The notes below the pieces were generated by a model that was not told where the DNA came from, did no database searches, and saw only the letters and a program-made list of their open reading frames with translations. From Streptomyces sp. NBC_01750 (GTDB lineage: Bacteria > Actinomycetota > Actinomycetes > Streptomycetales > Streptomycetaceae), in assembly GCF_035918095.1 (NCBI RefSeq), contig NZ_CP109137.1, positions 8,806,001 through 8,870,000 on the forward strand: a stretch of 64,000 bases of DNA, written 5' to 3'. The translations under genes were made by a program, and so were the position numbers. Shown here piece by piece: positions 51,372-60,236 of this stretch. Numbering within the stretch: position 1 is the stretch's first letter; each line of letters opens with the position of its first letter.

Positions 51372-51491
51372 CCGCCGGTTTGTGGCGTGGGTTGAGCAGT
51401 TGTTCTTCGGTTGTTGCTGATCTGAGTCAAGTGCTTCGTGGGCCACTCCATGTACGTGTTCGTGTCGATGGCCCGGCAGGAAGGATGCGTG

Positions 51492-52538
51492 ATGATGGAA
51501 GGCATACCCCTGGAGCCTTCGCCTAAGAGTGATTTAGCAGAGTCGAGTGTCGAGCGCGTCTCTATCGCTTCACTGGTAACGGCAGATTCTCCCCGTTTGG
51601 CGGGTGAGGATATGGAGCATGGTCGCATGCTTGCCCAGTCCGAAGAAGTATTGCCTCCAATTATTGTCCACCGCCCGTCGATGAGAGTCATCGACGGAAT
51701 GCATCGGCTGCACGCCGCGACTTTGCGGGGCCGGGATGTAATTGAGGTCAAGTTCTTTGATGGAAGCGTACGGGACGCATTTGTTCTTGCTGTGAAGTCC
51801 AACATGCAGCATGGTTTGCCGCTGACGCTATCGGATCGCACAGCGGCGGCACTACGCATCGTCAAGACACATCCGGAATGGTCTGATCGTGCGGTGGCCG
51901 CAGCGACCGGGTTGGCGGCGAAGACCGTCGCTGCCATTCGTCGGCGGTCGGCAACCGGGGAAGTTCCCCAGTTGCACTCCCGGATCGGGAGGGACAGCAA
52001 GGCCCGCCCGGTCAACAGTACGGAGGGCCGCAGGTTGGCGAGCGCTCTGATCGCGAAGAACCCTGATGCCTCACTGCGGGAGATCGCCACCGCGGCCGGC
52101 GTGTCACCGGGCACCGTGCGGGATGTGCGTCAGCGCCTGCAGCGCAACGAGGACCCGGTCCCTCCCCGTCAGCGCAGGGCCGAGCTGAATGCCGCGCAGG
52201 GAAGCCACATCGCGATGGACAGCGGTGCCGGAGCTGCCGTCGGGATGCTGAACCGGGAGACGGCCAGGCAAGCGCTCATGCGGGATCCGCAGCTTCGTAT
52301 GTCTGCCGAGGGCCGGCTCTTGCTGCGCCTGTTCGGCATGCACATCGCCGACACCGGGCAGCGGCAGCGGCTCATCAACTGGCTTCCCAGCCGTTGGCGG
52401 TGCGCTGTCGCGGAGCTGGCCTATTCCTGTTCGCGGGACTGGTACCAACTCGCAAAACAGTTGGAGGCGTGCGACGAGCAGGCGACGGCGAGCATGTCTT
52501 GGGCCAGCCGGCTGGCTCGACCACATCCACCAGAGTGA
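51492..52538 (+). CDS. StrR-like ParB-domain transcriptional activator 1
   Basis: 348 residues from ATG 51492 (AGGAAGG upstream). N-terminal ParB/sulfiredoxin-like domain: LPPIIVHRPSMRVIDGMHRL, HAATLRGRDVIEVKFFDGS. A helix-turn-helix follows (SDRAVAAATGLAAKTVAAIR and a second HTH in SLREIATAAGVSPGTVRDVR). This is the architecture of StrR/NovG-type pathway-specific activators of antibiotic clusters. A close relative is at 53499. Confidence 0.8.
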   Translation: MMEGIPLEPSPKSDLAESSVERVSIASLVTADSPRLAGEDMEHGRMLAQSEEVLPPIIVHRPSMRVIDGMHRLHAATLRGRDVIEVKFFDGSVRDAFVLAVKSNMQHGLPLTLSDRTAAALRIVKTHPEWSDRAVAAATGLAAKTVAAIRRRSATGEVPQLHSRIGRDSKARPVNSTEGRRLASALIAKNPDASLREIATAAGVSPGTVRDVRQRLQRNEDPVPPRQRRAELNAAQGSHIAMDSGAGAAVGMLNRETARQALMRDPQLRMSAEGRLLLRLFGMHIADTGQRQRLINWLPSRWRCAVAELAYSCSRDWYQLAKQLEACDEQATASMSWASRLARPHPPE

Positions 52539-52592
52539 CCGGCAGCGCTGCGGCTGACGGCCTGTTCTAGCCCTACACAAGGAGGTGTACGC

Positions 52593-53131
52593 GTGAGTGA
52601 ACGCTGGGTGCTGGAGCACACCGCGTCGGAGGGACCGGTTCAGGCTGTCGTTTACACCATCCCCAGCTCGGGTTCAGGGGCAGCTTCCCACCGTGACCTG
52701 GCACGTGGCTCGCCGCCGAGTCTCAGTCTGCTCACTGTGCGACTGCCAGGCCGGGAGAGCAGGTTCTCGGAGCCGCTGCGGCGCGACATGTCGTCTGTGG
52801 TCGCCGAGTGCACGGAGAATATCCGCGCCACGCGCGAGGGCATGGCGAGTTGTTCATTCTGCTGGGGGACTGTTCCGGAGCATTCGTCGCCTACGAGGTG
52901 GCGCGGAGACTGGAGCAGGAGGGACTCGCATTATGCGGGCTCGCCGTTCTCAGGCAGGTGGCCCCCAGTGCATGGGGCACGTCGTCGCCCATGGCCCATT
53001 TGCCGAGCGATCATTTCCTGAAGGCGCTGCTCAAGGCCGGGATCGTCTCCTCCGAAGTCGCAGCCGACAACAACAAGTTCTCGTTCTTCGAGCCCGTGCT
53101 ACGGGCCGACCTGAGGTTTGGCGGGGTCTGA
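52593..53131 (+). pseudogene. type II thioesterase, frameshifted and truncated
   Basis: Starts at GTG 52593 after a perfect AAGGAGGT. The first frame (VVYTIPSSGSGAASHRDLAR, LTVRLPGRESRFSEPLRRDM) is a thioesterase N-terminus. Near 52845 it shifts to the frame with ELFILLGDCSGAFVAYEVAR (nucleophile elbow, Cys in place of Ser) and AVLRQVAPSAWG, which stops at 53131, about 80-100 residues short, without the catalytic His. Such enzymes clean up polyketide/nonribosomal peptide carriers. Confidence 0.7.
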
Positions 53132-53498
53132 GGAGAGGAACCTCCAGGCGATGGCGATCAGGAAACATTTGCGCCCCAACGGATTTTGCGGCCATGAGTC
53201 GCCATACCCTCCGACTCGTCGCATCGCCTGTGAGGGCATACGACATGTTGTCGCCCGGCAGAGATGCTCGAGTCAGCCCGCTCGGCAGATTAGACAGGCG
53301 TGCAAGAAGCCCTCCTGGGTCGACTGCCACGGCCTGCTGACGCCGGCACCAACAAGTCGGCAGGCCCGTCGTCTCAGTCCCGGGCAGTGTCAGCCCCCAC
53401 CTGGCTGCTGGGTACGCCAGTTCATCAAACCGGGGGCTGCGTCTGCCTTTTGCCAGCCTCCTGGCCCTAGCGCCTGATCTCACAAGGGGGAAGTTGAA
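53132..53498. other. no gene recognised
   Basis: No family-like frame; may be the decayed 3' end of the thioesterase region. AAGGGGGA at about 53485 is the ribosome site for the next gene. Confidence 0.35.
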
Positions 53499-54446
53499 AT
53501 GCTTTACTCTGACGTCCATTGGTTACAGATCGCTTCGCATGAGCAAGTCGATGGGGAAACTGTTCCCCTCACCTCGCTCGTCGCGGGTGACACGCTTCGG
53601 ATAAAGGGCACGAACGAGGGCCATGTCCGTGTTCTGGTGGAGATTGAGGGCCCGTTACCGCCTATCCTCGTGCACCGTCACACGCTCCGCGTAATCGACG
53701 GTAGGCACCGGCTGTTGGCAGCCAAGTTGCAGGGGCGAGAGACGATCGCCGTTCGGTTCTTCGAGGGGGACGAGGAGGAAGCGTTCGTCGCAGCAGTACA
53801 AGCCAACGCCACGCACGGTCTGCCACTGACCTTGGCAGACCGCAGAACCGCAGCCGCCCGCATCGTGCGGACGCACGCAGATTGGTCAGACCGCATGATC
53901 GCCGGGCTGGTCGGTCTCTCGCCCAAGACAGTCGGGGTCGTACGGCGGCGCCTAGCTGCTGAGGAATTTCCTCAGTCGACGGCTCGAGTCGGGAGGGACG
54001 GCAGAATCCGCCAGCTCCCCACACGGAAAGCGAAGGACGAGACCGTTCCCACGTCCGACCGCGGCGGAACTAAGGACGTTCCGTCCGGTGCGATGGCCAG
54101 GTCAGGTCGGGTCTCCCATGCCATGTACTGTCCACGCGAATCGTCGCGTGAGGCGCCTCCGGACCGTGCGAGCCACCAGCGCTCCAGCGCCGAACGGTGG
54201 AGGATGGCGTACCAGATTCTGCGCCAGGACCCGTCCGTGCGGATGACGGAGACGGGTCGCTTCCTGCTGCGGCTGCTGGATATGAATCTGATCCAGGCTG
54301 ATGAATGGGAACGGCTTACGGACAACGTGCCGCCACACCGAGCAGAGTCCGTGGCCGCTCTGGCCGTGGAGTGCGCCAAGACATGGCACGACTTCGCAGC
54401 GAGGGTCATGTCGCAGAGTGTAGGCAGTTGCCACGACGAGAAATGA
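53499..54446 (+). CDS. StrR-like ParB-domain transcriptional activator 2
   Basis: 315 residues. LPPILVHRHTLRVIDGRHRL, LAAKLQGRETIAVRFFEGDE, ATHGLPLTLADRRTAAARIV and SDRMIAGLVGLSPKTVGVVR match activator 1 and StrR-type proteins. The middle (residues ~170-220) is shorter than in activator 1 and lacks its second HTH. The C-terminal part (ILRQDPSVRMTETGRFLLRL) is shared between the two. ATG 53499. Confidence 0.8.
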   Translation: MLYSDVHWLQIASHEQVDGETVPLTSLVAGDTLRIKGTNEGHVRVLVEIEGPLPPILVHRHTLRVIDGRHRLLAAKLQGRETIAVRFFEGDEEEAFVAAVQANATHGLPLTLADRRTAAARIVRTHADWSDRMIAGLVGLSPKTVGVVRRRLAAEEFPQSTARVGRDGRIRQLPTRKAKDETVPTSDRGGTKDVPSGAMARSGRVSHAMYCPRESSREAPPDRASHQRSSAERWRMAYQILRQDPSVRMTETGRFLLRLLDMNLIQADEWERLTDNVPPHRAESVAALAVECAKTWHDFAARVMSQSVGSCHDEK

Positions 54447-55026
54447 CCGGCACCACCGACACGGGTGCATGCATCCGACCCGCTGACCGGTCTCTTCTCA
54501 GTCCGTCATCCCACGGCTGTCGGCGACGCATTAGTGGTCCCGGATCACTTTCCGTGCCAGAGCCTCGGAGGTCACCGAAGCCGCGACCATCAACGGCCGT
54601 GGGTGATGTCTTCCCTACTCGAGGTACTGCCGGTGCTTGACGCCCTCGGGCGGGAGCGAGCGTGATGCTGCGCCGGCGGCAGACCTTGGGCGGGCCCGTG
54701 GGTTCGGCTCGAGGGCGACGAGCGGGAGGTGGATGCCCCGGCTCATCGATCTCGGTTTGATGGGGCACCGGGCCTTGTCGGCTTCGGCCGGGCGCATCGC
54801 GCGCTGATGCCCGACCTTGCGGGTCCTTGTTCTCCTTGGGCATCAGGCGTTACGGCGTTCGAGCGGCGATGCGCCGGGTCGGAGGTGGGTCCGCACTGGC
54901 CGGTCCAGTACGACTTCACGGCCGGGATGGAGGAGAAGGTCTCCGTTACACAGACCGGCGGCCGCAATAGGTAGACCGGGACCGATGAGGCTGCCTGTCG
55001 CTCGTCGCGGTCACGGCCCGGCAGAA
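54447..55026. other. no gene recognised
   Basis: Nothing convincing on either strand between the second StrR-like gene and an HNH-type fragment. Confidence 0.35.
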
Positions 55027-55212
55027 CCGTCAAAGTCCGGTCAAAACCCCACCGCGTGGCTGCCGCTCAGCTGCGACTTGTACTGCCAGTACGCGGCCGA
55101 GTGGACCGACACGAAGCTGCGCTCGTACGTCGACACCGGCCCGGCGGAGCGGGATGCGCTGTTCCGACGGGAAGATGGCGATCCTGCCGGCGCCGGCATC
55201 CATGGCTGCTGA
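55027..55212 (+). pseudogene. possible C-terminal remnant of an HNH/DUF1524-type nuclease
   Basis: The frame SKSGQNPTAWLPLSCDLYCQ then YAAEWTDTKLRSYVDTGPAE resembles the end of secreted HNH endonuclease (DUF1524) proteins, with NPTxWLP, C-x-Y-A-x-x-W and KLR. The catalytic HNH part is missing. Confidence 0.4.
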
Positions 55213-55224
55213 ACCACGACCGAT

Positions 55225-56271
55225 TCACGCGTGTGATGCGGCGCTGGTATCCCGTGAGGCTCTGGCGGTGCGTGCAGTGGGCGTCTTGCTGACCGCGACG
55301 GCGGCCAGCGCGTCGCCCAGCGGTGTGCGGCGGTAGAGCACCGATCGCCCCATGCGGGCGCGGTTGACCATCCCGGCCTCGCGAAGTACGGCTAGGTGTC
55401 TGCCCGCCGCGCCGAGCGTCATCCCCAGCATCGCGACGAGTTGGGTTGTGGTGGCCGGTTGCTCAAGAGCCGTCAACAGCCGTGCTCGCGCTGCGCCGAT
55501 CAGCGCGTGCAGGGCTTCAGGGTCGGCATCGAACGACGTTTCCCATATGGCGGCCACACCGCGGGCTGGGTATATCAATGCCTTCGGCCACGGTTGGTCG
55601 ACGTGCACGACGAGGCCGGGCCAGACGAACACGGACGGCACCAGGAGCAAGCCGTCCCCGTCGAGCGACACTGGATCCCGGGTCGGGTCGCCCTTCAGTT
55701 CAATGGCGCCGTCGTGCCAACGCACTCCATCGTGCAGGCCGTCCAGCGCGGCCGCCCATCCGAATTGCGACAGTCGCCCGGCGCGGTGCACGACGTCGTA
55801 GTCACAAATGGCCCGGAGCTGGTGCCAGAGCGGGGCGAGCAGCGCGTGCCAGGCCTGGTCGAGAGCGTGGGCGATGCGGTCCACAGGGTCGGTGCCGCGC
55901 AGGACGCGCAGCGAGCGCTGATCACGTACGGGATGCCCAGCCAGCCACTGGTCGATTTCCTGTCGTGCCTGGCGCGGGGGCGTGGCCTGGATCGCGGCGA
56001 GGTCGTCGGGCCAGGTCTGGGCCATGCCGGCCGGAGGCTGGTTGATGAAACCGACACCGCTGTGGGCTGACTCCAGGGCAAGTACGGCATGCAGGTCCGT
56101 TTCGCGCAGCAGGCAGCGGTATGCCGGCTCCAGCCGGTTGACCCATCTCGCCGACAGAGCTGAACGCGAGCCTCCGCTCAAGAGTCGGAGCAGACGCGTC
56201 AACTCCGTCAGCGGTGACAGCGCGAACCGGGTTCGAAGCAGGTCTTCGGCGCACACTTCCAGTCGGAACAC
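55225..56271 (-). CDS. ArsR/SmtB-type regulator with N-terminal DUF5937-like domain
   Basis: 348 residues from GTG 56271 (GGGGGAGA upstream). A large N-terminal part (FRLEVCAEDLLRTRFALSPL, then a long helical region) precedes a C-terminal winged HTH (LEQPATTTQLVAMLGMTLGA, AGRHLAVLREAGMVNRARMG, RSVLYRRTPLGDAL). This domain order is typical of Streptomyces DUF5937-HTH regulators that repress a divergent exporter. The MFS gene starts 74 bases away. Confidence 0.8.
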   Translation of the reverse strand: MFRLEVCAEDLLRTRFALSPLTELTRLLRLLSGGSRSALSARWVNRLEPAYRCLLRETDLHAVLALESAHSGVGFINQPPAGMAQTWPDDLAAIQATPPRQARQEIDQWLAGHPVRDQRSLRVLRGTDPVDRIAHALDQAWHALLAPLWHQLRAICDYDVVHRAGRLSQFGWAAALDGLHDGVRWHDGAIELKGDPTRDPVSLDGDGLLLVPSVFVWPGLVVHVDQPWPKALIYPARGVAAIWETSFDADPEALHALIGAARARLLTALEQPATTTQLVAMLGMTLGAAGRHLAVLREAGMVNRARMGRSVLYRRTPLGDALAAVAVSKTPTARTARASRDTSAASHA

Positions 56272-56288
56272 CTGTCTCCCCCTCTGCT

Positions 56289-56306
56289 TTTCGCGTCCGT
56301 GCGAAA
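56289..56306. promoter_or_regulatory. operator between regulator and MFS exporter
   Basis: Perfect inverted repeat TTTCGC-GTCCGT-GCGAAA in the 74-base divergent region, well placed for repression of both genes by the ArsR-type protein. Confidence 0.55.
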
Positions 56307-56345
56307 CATTAGCCATGCAATCGGCTCGGCGGCACGCTTCTCGCC

Positions 56346-57593
56346 ATGGCATCGAGCGACACCGCAACGGCATCAGCGACGTACCGGGAAGTCTTCGACA
56401 ATCCCGTATTCCGCCTTCTCTTCGGTGCCAACCTGGCTGCGGTCCTCGGCACGACGCTTCGCATGGTTGCGCTGTCGCTGCTGGTGTACGACGTGACGGG
56501 TTCCGCTTTTCTCACCGCACTCACCTACGGAATCGCCTTCGCACCGCAGGCGATCGGCGGTGTTCTGCTGGGAGCGTTGCCCGACCGGATATGCCCACGA
56601 GCCCTGATCGCGGCCGGTCACGGGCTCGAATGCGCGGTCGGCGCAGTGGTGGCGCTGGCCCCCCTGCCGATCGGCGCCGGCTTGCTTCTCGTGGCGGTGC
56701 TCGGCGCGCTCACCCCCGCGTTCCGGGGGGCCACGAGCAAGGTCATCGCCCAGTCGCTCCACGGTGACGCGTACGTCCTGGGCCGCTCGCTGGTCGGCCT
56801 GACCATGTCCGGCGGCCAACTGGTCGCACTCGCGGCCGGAGGGCTGCTCGTCGCGTGGCTCGGCGTACCGGGCGCGCTGCTGACCGGGGCGCTCTGCCAT
56901 CTAGCTGCGGCGATCGTTGTCCGCATCGGTCTGCCGAATCTTCCCGTCGAGGGCAGGGCGGCCGGCACGGTCGTCCGGCAAAGCTGGTCCGGTACAAGAC
57001 AATTGATGAAGGAGCGCGCCATGCGCTCTTTGTTCTTGGCGCAGTGGCTACCGCCGGCGTTCATCGCGGGGGTGGAGAGCCTGATCCTTCCGTACGCCCG
57101 CGTCCGCGGTTTCTCCGTCACCGCGGCGAGTCTGCTCCTGGCCTGCCTGCCGGTGGGCATGATCGTTGGAGACCTCCTGATGGGCCGTCTGGTCCGGCCT
57201 GCGACCCGCGTCCGACTGGTCATGCCGCTCATGACTCTCGTCGGAATCGCCTTTGTGCCCTTGCTGTTCGAGCCGCCGACGCTGGTCTGCGCTGCGCTCC
57301 TGGCAGTGTCCGGCGTGGGCAACGCTTACATGCTGGGCGTGCAAGGACGGTTCCGCGACGTCGCGCCGACCGCACTGCTGGGACAGGCTTTCGCGCTGTT
57401 GGGCACGGGTCTGATGGCCTTGCAGGGGGTTGGCCCGATGGTCCTCGGAGCGCTTGCGGAGTGGACGGGTTATGGCGCTGCCGTCGGTGCAGCCGGCGTG
57501 GCCACCGTCGCCACAGCCGCTGCGCTCTGGCCGGGATGGAGCCGGTCGACCGCCCCTCTAATGAACGGCGCCGCACAGACGCCAGACAAGTAA
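56346..57593 (+). CDS. MFS transporter (probable exporter)
   Basis: 415 residues, 12 membrane helices, major facilitator superfamily of the DHA/enterobactin-exporter-like type: VFDNPVFRLLFGANLAAVLG, LALLLGALPDRICPR-like loop (GGVLLGALPDRICPRALIAA), and LIGRSLVGLTMSGGQLVALA-like helix 5 region. It probably exports a small molecule and, with the regulator, may confer self-resistance or product efflux for the cluster that follows. Confidence 0.85.
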   Translation: MASSDTATASATYREVFDNPVFRLLFGANLAAVLGTTLRMVALSLLVYDVTGSAFLTALTYGIAFAPQAIGGVLLGALPDRICPRALIAAGHGLECAVGAVVALAPLPIGAGLLLVAVLGALTPAFRGATSKVIAQSLHGDAYVLGRSLVGLTMSGGQLVALAAGGLLVAWLGVPGALLTGALCHLAAAIVVRIGLPNLPVEGRAAGTVVRQSWSGTRQLMKERAMRSLFLAQWLPPAFIAGVESLILPYARVRGFSVTAASLLLACLPVGMIVGDLLMGRLVRPATRVRLVMPLMTLVGIAFVPLLFEPPTLVCAALLAVSGVGNAYMLGVQGRFRDVAPTALLGQAFALLGTGLMALQGVGPMVLGALAEWTGYGAAVGAAGVATVATAAALWPGWSRSTAPLMNGAAQTPDK

Positions 57594-57945
57594 CGGGCCG
57601 GAGGTCGGCTGCGAGCCCGTCTCGGGTCTTGCACGCCCGGTGATGACGACGTGCCCGTTCACCGGGCACACGCGGAACCGGCCATCCTCAGGACGGCAAC
57701 GGCGGCTTCTCACGCAGAGTGAAGCTTTGATTCCCCCGTCCGACCCCCGCTCGGCGAGGGTCACTCACGGGCGAGACTCCCAGGTCACAGGGGCATCTTC
57801 CCGTCCCTTCGTACTTTCGACGCCCCAGCCTGAGATATGGCACGGGAACGGGTGAAAGATTTTGGCCAGGGAGGGCAAATAGATTGCCTTTTGCTGTGGC
57901 GACCCTGAAATATGCATCGGGAAGCGAACACGGCAGCTCAGAACA
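57594..57945. other. intergenic region before the P450 gene
   Basis: About 350 bases without a gene. It contains the two imperfect direct repeats at 57829-57848 and 57904-57923. A 16-codon frame from ATG 57911 (MHREANTAAQNNVWAG) overlaps the P450 start but has no ribosome site. Confidence 0.4.
57829..57923. repeat. pair of 20-base direct repeats upstream of the P450
   Basis: CCTGAGATATGGCACGGGAA and CCTGAAATATGCATCGGGAA match at 16 of 20 bases and start 75 bases apart (about seven helical turns). They are placed as activator sites for the P450-led operon. Confidence 0.45.
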
Positions 57946-59145
57946 ATGTCTGGGCCGGATGACCATTCCGCCACGATGCCTAGTGAACCTGGATTCGGCA
58001 TGCAAACCTTAGATCCATTGTCCACCGAGGTACTTGAGAATCCCTACCCGGCGTATGAGATGCTGCGACGTGAGGATCCCATCCATTGGCACGAGAAGCT
58101 CAATGCCTGGATGGTCACCCGGTATGCTGACTGCTCGCAGATCCTGCAGGACCATGAGACATTCGTGTCAGACTTCCGGGTGACAGGGGAGGAGACTCCC
58201 GACGAATTTCTCAGTCTGCAGACTCTTGACCTTCCCGATCATGCCGCCGTTCGCAAGGCCATCCTTCCTGCGCTTCGCAAAGTCGACCTGAAAGGCTGGC
58301 TTCGCGAGACGAAGGCGCACGCCGAGAAGTTGTTGAGTGTCGTAGACGTCAGTGACTTCGACTTCATAACGGAGTTCGCGGAGCCTCTGGCGGCCCATAG
58401 TATGTGTGTCCTGTTCGGGATTCCGCTGCTGGAAGACGAGACGGCCTTTCGTTCGGCGCAGCGCGATCTCGTGCTCAGCATGGACTCGGGGCTGGAACCT
58501 TCCCGCCGTGAGGCTGGGATGCAGGCCAGACGTCACCTCAGTGGCCTGGTCGAGCCGTGGATCGAGCACGCACCTCCGGCCGGCCTCCTGAGCGACGTGG
58601 ATTACTCTGCGGTTTCCGGTGAGCAGCTCAACTTTCTCGTGAACTCTCTGCGGGCAATTTTTGTAGCTGGATACTCTTCCACGAGTAGCGCATTCGGGAA
58701 CGCTATTCGCGCTCTGGCAGAGCAAGGAATTTTCGATGCTGGTACGGTGCCTGAGATCGATCAAACGGCCTTCCATGAGCTGGTGAGATTCGATGGAGCT
58801 GTTCAAGCTGAGAGCAGGGCTGTGAGCCGGGAATCACAGGTCGGCGGAAAGCGCCTGCGGGCCGGTGAAGTGGTCGTGGTAATGGTTGGGTCTGCCAATC
58901 GGGACGGAACGATATTCTCCGACCCCGATAAGTTGGCATTTGACCGCTCGCAGAACCCCCATCTCGGCTTCGGTAAGGGTATTCATTCCTGCTTGGGAAC
59001 CAGGCTTGCCTTGCTGCTGGGCGTCGAAATACTCGGCGACTTCGTACGCCGCTACAGCATTCAACTCAGGGAAGTACCGGTCCAGCGTCCCACCGCAACT
59101 CTGCGTGGTCTCGACCGACTGCAACTTTCCATCGTTAACCGGTAG
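57946..59145 (+). CDS. cytochrome P450
   Basis: 399 residues, bacterial class I P450. Heme-binding loop FGKGIHSCLG (Cys ligand) at ~350, ExxR in FHELVRFD, and the PxxDP-like start (ENPYPAYEMLRREDPIHWHE). The I-helix reads FVAGYSSTSSAFG: the usual acid-alcohol pair (E/D-T) after A-G-x is replaced by Ser-Ser, an atypical feature seen in P450s doing non-hydroxylating oxidations such as crosslinks. It leads the operon that contains two hydroxylase-like genes and the pentapeptide gene, so I infer a role in modifying that peptide. ATG 57946 or 57976; neither has a clear ribosome site. Confidence 0.85.
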   Translation: MSGPDDHSATMPSEPGFGMQTLDPLSTEVLENPYPAYEMLRREDPIHWHEKLNAWMVTRYADCSQILQDHETFVSDFRVTGEETPDEFLSLQTLDLPDHAAVRKAILPALRKVDLKGWLRETKAHAEKLLSVVDVSDFDFITEFAEPLAAHSMCVLFGIPLLEDETAFRSAQRDLVLSMDSGLEPSRREAGMQARRHLSGLVEPWIEHAPPAGLLSDVDYSAVSGEQLNFLVNSLRAIFVAGYSSTSSAFGNAIRALAEQGIFDAGTVPEIDQTAFHELVRFDGAVQAESRAVSRESQVGGKRLRAGEVVVVMVGSANRDGTIFSDPDKLAFDRSQNPHLGFGKGIHSCLGTRLALLLGVEILGDFVRRYSIQLREVPVQRPTATLRGLDRLQLSIVNR

Positions 59146-59184
59146 CTGAGCGACCGTCATCGCACTTGCAAGGGGGACCATCAC

Positions 59185-60198
59185 ATGAGCCAGATCGACA
59201 ACTGGCCCCAGGCGCCGATTCTCACGAAACTCCCTGCCGTCGCCCGACTCCGGCAGGAGTACGACGCCGACCGCCTGCGTAAGGACCTCGCGCAGCTCAA
59301 CGGACTGACGTGGAACCAGCCTCGCATCGTCTCGGGCGAGGGGGTCGGCAAGTACGTCACCGATTTGGACTGGCGTTCCATAGCGCTGCGCAGCCTGCGT
59401 GGTGAGGCCACCAGGAGCGACGCCGGCGGGCCCGGGCTGGCGGAATTCGCCGACACCCGGTGGCTAGCCGACACGCCCTACTTCAAGGAGGTCTTGGCCG
59501 GCATCCCAGCACCGTTGCGCGCCGTACGCCTCATGTTGTTGGGCCCAGGAGCCGAGAGTCCGCTCCATCACGATACGAAGTATGGCTTGCCGTGGGGCGC
59601 CCTGCGCCTTCACGTGCCGGTTCTGACAACGCCGGGTGCGGTGCTGGAGATCGATGACACGACACAGCGCTGGCAGCCGGGCCAACTGTGGTACGCCGAC
59701 TTCACTCGGATGCACGTCGTGCGGAACACCGACCGCGAGCCGCGCGTGCACATGGTGATCGACTGCCAGCCGACGGAAGAGCTGCTGGAACTGTTTCCAA
59801 GAGAGTTCCACACCGCCGATGTGCGAAGGAACATCCTTTTTGCCTCGGAACAGCCGACTTTGTCGATAGAGGAACTCGCTGCGCTGCGCTGCACATTTCG
59901 GCTTCCTCGGTCCTTCAAGTCGTTTGAAGAGGAGGACGGGGTGTTCACCGTGGCTCAGGAATGTGAGATCGCGACGATCGACCTCTTCGAGGACTCTCTG
60001 GGCCTCCACATTGACGGCCAAGCCGCCTTCAAGCTCGTTCATGTGGGAGACCGGGAGTTCCGTCTCGCCGGCTGGAGTCGCGAGCGGACGATCCAGCTGA
60101 TCCCCAGTGAAAAGAACGGCGGTGACAAGGTGATCCTCCGCAGCCGCTGCGGCAATGTGGTGCGGTCTCTGGAGATTCCTTCCTCTCGTCCGCTGTAG
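59185..60198 (+). CDS. aspartyl/asparaginyl beta-hydroxylase-like protein 1
   Basis: 337 residues from ATG 59185 with AAGGGGGA upstream. The middle is a cupin/2-oxoglutarate oxygenase fold of the Asp/Asn beta-hydroxylase type: VRLMLLGPGAESPLHHDTKY, LRLHVPVLTTPGAVLEIDD, LWYADFTRMHVVRNTD (second metal His). The C-terminal ~120 residues are an extra domain (TFRLPRSFKSFEEEDGVFTV ... REFRLAGWSRERTIQLIPS). Expected to be Fe(II)/2-oxoglutarate dependent and to hydroxylate a beta-carbon, here possibly of a peptide residue such as His (inference). Confidence 0.8.
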   Translation: MSQIDNWPQAPILTKLPAVARLRQEYDADRLRKDLAQLNGLTWNQPRIVSGEGVGKYVTDLDWRSIALRSLRGEATRSDAGGPGLAEFADTRWLADTPYFKEVLAGIPAPLRAVRLMLLGPGAESPLHHDTKYGLPWGALRLHVPVLTTPGAVLEIDDTTQRWQPGQLWYADFTRMHVVRNTDREPRVHMVIDCQPTEELLELFPREFHTADVRRNILFASEQPTLSIEELAALRCTFRLPRSFKSFEEEDGVFTVAQECEIATIDLFEDSLGLHIDGQAAFKLVHVGDREFRLAGWSRERTIQLIPSEKNGGDKVILRSRCGNVVRSLEIPSSRPL

Positions 60199-60236
60199 GG
60201 AAGTCGCAGATCGCCTCGATTCAATGGGAGAACATC

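Noticed and set aside
57911..57961. 16-residue frame MHREANTAAQNNVWAG upstream of the P450 as a precursor peptide
   Set aside because: No Shine-Dalgarno sequence and it overlaps the likely P450 start; the MRYVH frame has a perfect ribosome site and a known pattern.
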